Below, piece by piece: positions 61,401 to 64,000 of a stretch of 64,000 nt of DNA. The stretch is taken from NCBI RefSeq assembly GCF_047496725.1, contig NC_132980.1, forward strand, positions 11,548,572-11,612,571. Direction: 5' to 3'. The position numbers were made by a program, and so were the translations under genes. Under the pieces are notes generated by a model, which saw only the letters and a list, made by a program, of their open reading frames with translations, did no database searches and was not told where the DNA came from. This stretch comes from Anoplolepis gracilipes. Taxonomy: Eukaryota > Arthropoda > Insecta > Hymenoptera > Formicidae. Positions within the stretch are counted from its first letter, which is position 1, and each line of letters starts with the position of its first letter.

Positions 61401-63969
61401 CCAAATAAATTTCACCGACTATTATAAATTCGAGGCAAATATTACGTTTTCATTTTAACTTTATTAGCGCGTAATTTGATGTAACGATTACTTTAATTTA
61501 TTCAGAGAACCTTGTGGAAATTCTAAAAATATACTTTACCAATTATAATGTAATATATGAAGTATTTAGAGAACCATCAAGTCTATCTTGTTATAGAGTT
61601 ACATAATAAACGGTTTAGGTATTTCCAAAAGCTTTAAATCTAAAGCCTCTGGGCAAAACGCGATTCTCTATGAGCGAGCGTCATAAATCACGAGATTTGT
61701 CATACAGGTTTAAGGTCAAACTCGTTACCACGAAGCGGTCGGACGTTGCCCCAGCAACCCGGTCTCAGATCGGGTCTCAGCACGGTCGCGTCGGGCCTGA
61801 TCGATCAAGAGGACAGCGACGGTGCTTTATCGGCACCGGAATTGCCTTCCATCAGGCGTGACAGAGGTAAGCTTAAATAATGAAGATAACTGAGAACAAA
61901 GCTTACTTACTGGTGGAGACTGACCGCGCCGATAAATCGCAACAGGCAGGATACCGTCCTCGCCGAGCGTATTCACGTCGGATGAATATCGCGCCTGGTT
62001 GAGTCGCACGCCAAGCACCAGCGCCTTGTATGAGCAGATCAGGGCGACCACAAGTAGACCACCTCGTTACACATACAGCGCCGAGAATATTCACGCAGCC
62101 GTCAATCAGGTATCCCGTGTAATCACTTGACACGGTTCTGTAATCAGTCGTTAATTTTGTCGAATAGTTTAATAAATCTTGTTTGATTATTTTTCAACTT
62201 ATTTATATTTCATTAGTATCCATGTGAATAAAATTAAATAAAATTTCAGTAGTAAATATAAAGTAACAAACCTTTCCAAAGTGAAAAATCACTTTATATA
62301 TAATTTATATTTTTAAGAAAAATATTAAAAATAAAGATTCATTTATTATCTATCATCCTGGTTCGTGTAGGGTGAATATGGCAGTTATGGTGGGTATAGA
62401 CCGCTCTCGAGCACGCTCGATCGCCTGTCGACAAGATCGGCGTCGGCCCAACAGGTCAATCTCGCAAATCTCAGAGCGTCAACGGCAATTAGCTCGACGT
62501 GTCATCGCGGTACAACGAATCCAAGGCCAGCCTCGGTAGCATCGAGCGCGCGCTCGTCGCTCGTGGCCCAGAAATCGTCGTTAACGAGCTCCGTGAGTCA
62601 ACGGGCGACATCGGTCAGGAGAATTAGAAATCTGTTGGATCTTGAGTCTACGAGGAGCATACCTACCCCAACGCCTACCAGAACTCAGGGTCAAATACTG
62701 CTAGATATTAATCCTGCAGGTGAAATTATTCAGTCTATTGTATTTGTACTATTTTCCTCTCGAGAAGAAGCAAAAGTACTGAAAATTTATTCTCTTTCGC
62801 AGAGTTCCTCAAGTATAAGATAGAGAAGCCGCCGACTGTGGGCACTCCGAGCTCAACGAGCTCCCTTTTGAGTTCACTCGGGGAGACAACTGGTGGCGAT
62901 TTCGCGAGCGGAGTCAGCGGATTATTATCGGTCCATCTTTTAGCGGGACGCGGGCTTCGAACGACTACGACCTCATCGGCTGCCACTACACCTTCCACTC
63001 CTTCCGGTCAACCAAATTTAGGTGCGTTAGATGAGATAATTTTATGCTCGCGCATATTTTTCATCGAAAGTCGACAATATTTTACTCTTTTACATTTGTT
63101 TCATGTTTATTTCATACACTCGAGTAACGTAATATAATTGCTAATTTCAATATAAAAATTTTACATTATATTGTTTTGATATTATCTATATTATACAATG
63201 TTATAAATAATTTTATTTCAATAAATCCATTATATTTGGCAAAAATAATTACAGCTAGTTGTGGCTTGAGAGACTTGTACTGCGTACTGGAATGCGACAG
63301 GGTGCACAAAGCTCGAACAGTAGTACGAACCGGCGATTTAATGTTCGACTGGGACGAGACCTTCGAGCTGGACCTCGTAGGCAACAGGCAGCTGGATCTG
63401 CTCGTTTACTCTTGGGATCCGCAGTACAGGCATAAACTCTGCTACAAGGGATCGGTGCATTTAGCGAGTTTGCTGAAAGAGTCACCGGAGCATCAGCTAG
63501 CTGTCAAAGTCGAACCACGTGGCACAATCTATTTAAAACTGCGATACACCGACGCTCAACAAACTTTTCGTCGAAGAGGTCTACCAGTCATATCCTTAGC
63601 TACAAGAGTCGCGCCTCTTTTTGGGGTTGATCTGGATACAGTAGTAAGTTTCCTGTCTTTTACAATGGTAAATTTTCAATGTTTACTCGTAAATATGTAA
63701 ATTTTTAAAAATAATATATATGTATATGTAACATTTTTTTTTTTTTTTACGATTGAAATAGTTTGAAAATTCGAAAGTATTATTTTGTAAAAAACTTATA
63801 CATATATATATATAATTTTTTTAAAAATAATTATAGGTAAGTCGAGAAACTAAGACTGGCGGAGTTCCCGGTGGAGTTTCCACGGCTTTGGCGATGGGAG
63901 TGCCGAACATTCCGATTATCGTATGGCGTTGCGTCGAGGAGGTGGAGAGAAGAGGGCTCGATATCATCG
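19515..63969 (+). CDS. RhoGAP100F: Rho GTPase-activating protein 100F (SYD-1 family), 3' end outside window
   Basis: Multidomain scaffold with PDZ, C2 and RhoGAP-like domains, known from fly and worm as SYD-1, which organises presynaptic active zones downstream of neurexin. Coding exons: 19515-19538, 54957-55070, 55621-55803, 56566-56724, 57094-57323, 57753-58014, 60470-60725, 61039-61302, 61708-61866, 61946-62109, 62371-62719, 62803-63021, 63255-63643, 63837-63969. They total 2905 nt (968 codons plus one base), all junctions have GT-AG borders and every phase agrees. Residues: 1-8 MLCCGRRK; 9-107 conserved family N-region (MVIQGDFRKVSGISTEIFKQ); about 112-200 PDZ; about 201-720 Pro/Ser/Arg-rich linker; about 760-895 C2; RhoGAP from about 945. 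The gene continues past 64000. Confidence 0.9.
19539..21338 (+). other. RhoGAP100F: Intron 3 of RhoGAP100F, first segment
   Basis: Start of the 35.4-kb intron (donor GTAAGT). Mostly AT-rich. A GC-richer island at about 20790-21060 is open on both strands but shows no known domain. (TC)25 at about 21139-21188. Confidence 0.4.
21347..21923 (+). mobile_element. Non-autonomous hAT-type MITE, 577 bp, with perfect 8-bp target duplication
   Basis: Flanked by ATTAAAAG at 21339-21346 and again at 21924-21931. The left end CAGGGTTGAGAAGTAAC and the reverse complement of the right end, CAGGGATGGGAAAGTTAC, form imperfect terminal inverted repeats starting CAGGG, as in hAT elements. Many GTAAC/TAACG subterminal repeats follow the left end (21360-21520), a known transposase-binding style. 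The interior is AT-rich with no transposase, so it would move only in trans. The intact duplication suggests a not very old insertion. Confidence 0.85.
21932..32376 (+). other. RhoGAP100F: Intron 3 of RhoGAP100F, segment between the MITE and the foldback element
   Basis: About 10.4 kb without a supported gene. AT-rich, with GC-richer patches at 22.0-22.2, 23.3-23.7, 26.5-26.9 and 31.2-31.5 kb. Long A/T homopolymers at about 24118-24141, 25157-25187 and 26346-26371, (AG)n at about 26705-26732, and (TTAG)7 at about 30997-31026. ORFs up to about 118 codons have no recognisable family or splice context. Confidence 0.4.
32377..33340. mobile_element. Putative DNA-transposon-derived element with long foldback core
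   Basis: Outer ends CAGAGTGTCTACT (32377-32389) and AGCAGACACCCTG (33328-33340) are inverted repeats of one another with two mismatches. Inside, 32756-32886 pairs with 32979-33121: GACAAACTGAG opens the left arm and CTCAGTTTGTC closes the right, and both inner ends share TAATATTCTAAT/ATTAGAATATTA, leaving a loop of about 90 bases. A (TA)n tract at 32710-32742 interrupts the left side. No target duplication or transposase found. Family assignment is open. Confidence 0.6.
33341..38671 (+). other. RhoGAP100F: Intron 3 of RhoGAP100F, middle segment
   Basis: AT-rich, no supported gene. Contains a 16-base perfect palindrome TCGAATACGTATTCGA at 35012-35027 in a TTCGAA-rich stretch, and TA repeats at about 35265-35300 and 38606-38632. 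Moderate-GC patches at 33.64-34.15 kb. Confidence 0.4.
38674..39231 (+). mobile_element. TA-flanked MITE, 558 bp (Tc1/mariner-like ends)
   Basis: Flanking TA at 38672-38673 and 39232-39233. The left end CACAGTAAAAAAT is repeated as ATTTTTTACTGTG at the right end, a perfect 13-bp terminal inverted repeat, with further loose similarity inward (ATGTTAA... on both sides). TA target duplication and this size fit mariner-type MITEs. No transposase reading frame. Confidence 0.8.
39371..39865 (-). repeat. Dispersed 0.5-kb repeat, copy 2 (inverted relative to 13965-14473)
   Basis: Reverse-complement match to copy 1. Right next to and overlapping its right edge, the plus strand reads a short Cys-rich peptide, YKCFNCGEGFINPCVGKKEI followed by FKICNSCSVGN, with two Cys-x2-Cys pairs, ending at a stop. 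Copy 1 has lost these cysteines. This might be the remnant of a zinc-knuckle of an ancestral element, but it is too short to assign. Confidence 0.8.
39866..47200 (+). other. RhoGAP100F: Intron 3 of RhoGAP100F, segment after the repeats
   Basis: No supported gene. A single 183-codon ORF at 40009-40560 (+) lacks known domains. GC-rich patch at 41.1-41.7 kb. (AG)22 at about 42419-42462; TA tracts at about 43567-43592, 44222-44252, 45343-45372 and 46526-46630. A hairpin with 11-bp arms, ACACATTCATT/AATGAATGTGT, lies at 44706-44736. Cryptic TTTTAA/TTTTGA repeats at about 46310-46445. Confidence 0.4.
47210..47950. promoter_or_regulatory. GC-rich island in the giant intron, possible internal promoter
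   Basis: Abrupt GC/CpG-rich block in AT-rich DNA, with tandem CGGGACT units (about 47350-47390), GGGAGCC units (about 47290-47312) and (CTC)n (about 47637-47662). Overlapping ORFs in many frames follow from the lack of AT-rich stops and are not called as genes. No convincing first exon with matching splice phase was found here, unlike the 52.6-kb island. Confidence 0.25.
48830..49460 (-). other. Region with a protein-like antisense ORF (candidate exon)
   Basis: On the minus strand the frame is open from about 49470 to the stop at 49126. After a plausible acceptor (AATAAAG, exon from 49433) it reads GENNGQEGIIHIGALPYYGY and on to PDIIVNTSVNVAHRAFPQIY. Composition is protein-like rather than repeat-driven, but I recognise no family. 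It may be part of a nested antisense gene with the segment at 50033-50288, or decayed coding DNA. Confidence 0.2.
49799..49963 (+). repeat. Compound microsatellite (GT)n(GA)n ... (GT)22
   Basis: GTGTGTGT then a GA tract to about 49862, a 55-base spacer, then an unbroken GT repeat at about 49919-49963. Hypervariable, useful as a population marker; creates Arg-Glu and Thr-His artefact ORFs. Confidence 0.85.
50033..50288 (-). CDS. Candidate terminal coding exon of an unrecognised antisense gene
   Basis: On the minus strand a good acceptor (AAATCTTTCAG) opens at 50288, and the frame reads EPIQHLPFSPLTLSGHQPLI, SSLTGTTITPTYLVTYVNAH, RDNYKRDRGMDNRPRILPPP and an Asn/Ser-rich tail to TAA at 50033-50035. 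GC content is higher than the flanks. The tail contains a possible donor (AATG, GTATCA at 50046) in phase with the candidate exon at 49433, so a two-exon join is possible. No known domain. It may instead be chance or a relic; no upstream exon or promoter was identified. Confidence 0.25.
50296..51030 (+). other. RhoGAP100F: Intron 3 of RhoGAP100F, AT-rich spacer
   Basis: No gene seen. Poly-T at about 50389-50402 and a long A-rich homopolymer at about 50668-50700. Confidence 0.4.
51100..52520 (+). other. Strand-asymmetric purine-rich block
   Basis: About 1.4 kb in which the plus strand is strongly A+G biased, ending in GC-rich sequence. Includes poly-A at about 51549-51573, (GGAAA)n at about 51978-52024 and (GA)n at about 52100-52127. 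The long minus-strand ORFs here (262 codons at 51036-51824; 207 codons at 51434-52057) are Phe/Ser/Leu-rich artefacts of a pyrimidine strand that rarely spells stops. It lies directly upstream of the candidate internal promoter. Confidence 0.5.
52400..52692 (+). promoter_or_regulatory. RhoGAP100F: Candidate internal promoter and leader of RhoGAP100F
   Basis: GC/CpG-rich sequence just upstream of the alternative first coding exon, following the purine tract. A strong-context ATG (GCCACCATGG, ATG at 52678) opens a two-codon uORF, Met-Gly-stop (52678-52686), seven bases before the candidate start at 52693. No TATA element seen. Confidence 0.4.
52693..52734 (+). CDS. RhoGAP100F: Alternative first coding exon of RhoGAP100F (isoform start)
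   Basis: ATG 52693 (A at -3) reads MCDRGGSGCFFFRK and ends exactly at a donor (AAAG, GTAATC from 52735) in phase 0, the phase required by the common exon at 54957. Both this and the distal first exon (MLCCGRRK) end in Arg-Lys before the shared EGRGEV. It would replace a 35.4-kb intron by a 2.2-kb one. It lacks the double cysteine of the distal start. Donor, phase and ATG context are seen in the sequence; use as a transcript start is inference. Confidence 0.45.
53050..53110 (+). repeat. GACGGGTGA minisatellite
   Basis: About four to five 9-base units (Thr-Gly-Glu in one frame) inside the GC-rich island. It explains the Thr-Gly-Glu repeat ORF at 53018-53368, which I do not call as a gene. Confidence 0.7.
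53370..54956 (+). other. RhoGAP100F: Intron 3 of RhoGAP100F, last segment before the common exon
   Basis: Returns to AT-rich DNA with a (CT)n at about 54396-54414 and TA repeats near 54597-54612. No coding signal. Ends TTATTGTTTTATAG at 54956. Confidence 0.45.
54957..55803 (+). CDS. RhoGAP100F: RhoGAP100F common N-terminal exons (residues 9-107)
   Basis: Exons 54957-55070 (EGRGEVTDISASPGRQAPAN and on to GDFRK) and 55621-55803 (VSGISTEIFKQIETVENDHD to the Met-Gln at the donor). The Gly-Asp-Phe-Arg-Lys-Val-Ser-Gly-Ile-Ser block and the Asn-Asp-His-Asp / Ala-Ala-Ala-Leu-Glu-Ala-Val-Glu-Arg-Arg-Gly block are the most conserved family signatures before the PDZ domain. Acidic and helical; no catalytic motif. 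An internal ATG at 55044 (MVIQGDFRK) could begin a shorter isoform. The intron between the two exons (55071-55620) is AT-rich and featureless. Confidence 0.9.
55804..56565 (+). other. RhoGAP100F: RhoGAP100F intron before the PDZ exons
   Basis: GTATGT donor, TTCGTTTCAG acceptor. No other feature seen. The following intron, 56725-57093, is also plain. Confidence 0.6.
56566..57323 (+). CDS. RhoGAP100F: RhoGAP100F PDZ-domain exons
   Basis: Exons 56566-56724 and 57094-57323. The PDZ fold begins at about IHFVEIIKRPGQTLGLYIRE, with the carboxylate-binding loop Thr-Leu-Gly-Leu-Tyr-Ile at residues 125-130. It continues through GVFISRIALETAVYNSGCLK (core strands and helix) and VGDEILAVNLVDVTHMSLDD (second helix region), ending near SIPRRLVLATRH at about residue 200. 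In the fly homologue the PDZ domain is the neurexin-binding part. The split after Cys-Leu-Lys is a phase-0 intron inside the domain. The final stretch, VVVIKRELNEDEND, is a conserved basic/acidic motif after the PDZ. Confidence 0.9.
57324..57752 (+). other. RhoGAP100F: RhoGAP100F intron between PDZ and linker
   Basis: AT-rich with a short (TA)n at about 57408-57421; nothing else seen. Confidence 0.6.
57753..62719 (+). CDS. RhoGAP100F: RhoGAP100F linker exons (disordered, Pro/Ser/Arg-rich)
   Basis: Six exons: 57753-58014, 60470-60725, 61039-61302, 61708-61866, 61946-62109, 62371-62719. Low-complexity sequence with conserved islands: GDGREMLPSRSRLGLTGLGS, TLESLAEKVHPFYAG, SGSDQHLPRVDY, HTLLRSSLKSGT, LTRRHRPSLDYASDTEAT, FTSDEYRAWLSRTPS, YTYSAENIHAAV, VRRIRNLLDLES and ILLDINPAEF. 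These recur in order in the insect family, which is strong support for each exon. Exons 61039-61302 (264 nt) and 61708-61866 (159 nt) have phase-1 borders at both ends, so either can be skipped in frame. The intron 61867-61945 is only 79 bp with a weak pyrimidine tract. Confidence 0.88.
58015..60469 (+). other. RhoGAP100F: RhoGAP100F intron within the linker region
   Basis: 2.45 kb. T27 at about 58468-58494 and an A-rich homopolymer at about 60199-60227. A short ORF at 58535-58771 has no domain and no fitting splice sites. Nothing else supported. Confidence 0.55.
60726..61038 (+). other. RhoGAP100F: RhoGAP100F linker intron
   Basis: AT-rich, phase 1, no feature. The next intron, 61303-61707, is similar. 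Confidence 0.55.
62803..63643 (+). CDS. RhoGAP100F: RhoGAP100F C2-domain exons
   Basis: Exons 62803-63021 and 63255-63643. The first carries the tail of the linker and the opening C2 strand, SGLLSVHLLAGRGLRT. The second has LRDLYCVLECDRVHKARTVV, DLMFDWDETFELDLVGNRQL, DLLVYSWDPQYRHKLCYKGS and VEPRGTIYLKLRYTD, the usual strand order of a C2 sandwich. Some acidic loop residues are present (Asp-Trp-Asp-Glu; Trp-Asp-Pro) but not the complete five-aspartate set, so calcium binding is uncertain and lipid or protein binding is as likely. The 219-nt exon is symmetric (phase 1/1), but skipping it would remove the first C2 strand. Confidence 0.9.
63837..63969 (+). CDS. RhoGAP100F: RhoGAP100F, start of the RhoGAP domain (continues beyond window)
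   Basis: 133-nt exon: VSRETKTGGVPGGVSTALAM, then NIPIIVWRCVEEVERRGLDI, then the GT donor at 63970. The Val-Pro-x-Ile-Pro-Ile-Ile-Val-x-Arg-Cys-Val-Glu-Glu-Val-Glu-Arg-Arg-Gly-Leu motif is the classic opening helix of RhoGAP domains. The arginine finger normally follows within the next exon (Gly-x-Tyr-Arg-x-Ser/Cys-Gly) and is not in the window, so catalytic competence cannot be judged. Residue 954 is Trp where many family members have Arg or Lys. Confidence 0.88.
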
Positions 63970-64000
63970 GTGAGTATCAAACGATCGCAAAAATCTTGCG

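Overview
This window is animal nuclear DNA, most likely from a hymenopteran insect and probably an ant. The evidence is AT-rich, intron-rich sequence, long GA/CT and TA microsatellites, MITE-type transposons, and spliced exons whose proteins read as close relatives of insect families. The species call is inference; the eukaryotic gene structure is read directly. There are no bacterial operons, CRISPR arrays or convincing tRNA/rRNA genes.

Layout. (1) 39-314, + strand: last coding exon of a TMEM98-like gene that starts outside the window. (2) 1395-4502, - strand: a complete ABCF2 gene of 8 coding exons and 632 codons, converging tail to tail with TMEM98. Two of its seven introns use GC instead of GT at the 5' splice site. 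(3) About 4.6-9.2 kb: intergenic, with two evenly spaced CTCF-like sites upstream of ABCF2. (4) About 9.2 kb to the window end, + strand: a very long gene for RhoGAP100F/SYD-1, the PDZ-C2-RhoGAP scaffold of presynaptic active-zone assembly. I reconstruct probable 5' UTR exons (about 9.2-10.13 kb and 12981-13085) and a first coding exon ending at 19538. A 35.4-kb intron follows. Thirteen further coding exons from 54957 to 63969 join in frame without a break, giving 968 codons before the window ends just inside the RhoGAP domain.

The 35-kb intron holds mobile-element remnants. These are a hAT-type MITE with a perfect 8-bp target duplication (21347-21923), a TA-flanked MITE (38674-39231), a 0.97-kb element with a long foldback core (32377-33340), and one copy of a 0.5-kb repeat whose partner lies inverted in an earlier intron. 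Near its 3' end is a GC-rich block (about 52.4-53.4 kb) that appears to be a second promoter. It contains a 14-codon alternative first exon (52693-52734) with exactly the right splice phase for the common exon at 54957.

How the genes relate. The three genes are unrelated in function: a membrane protein, a ribosome-associated ABC ATPase and a synaptic Rho regulator. The most interesting material is in the control of RhoGAP100F: two candidate N-termini (one with a GAP-43-like Met-Leu-Cys-Cys start), several upstream ORFs, a 135-codon overlapping ORF, and in-frame skippable linker exons. I saw no clear new multi-gene system.
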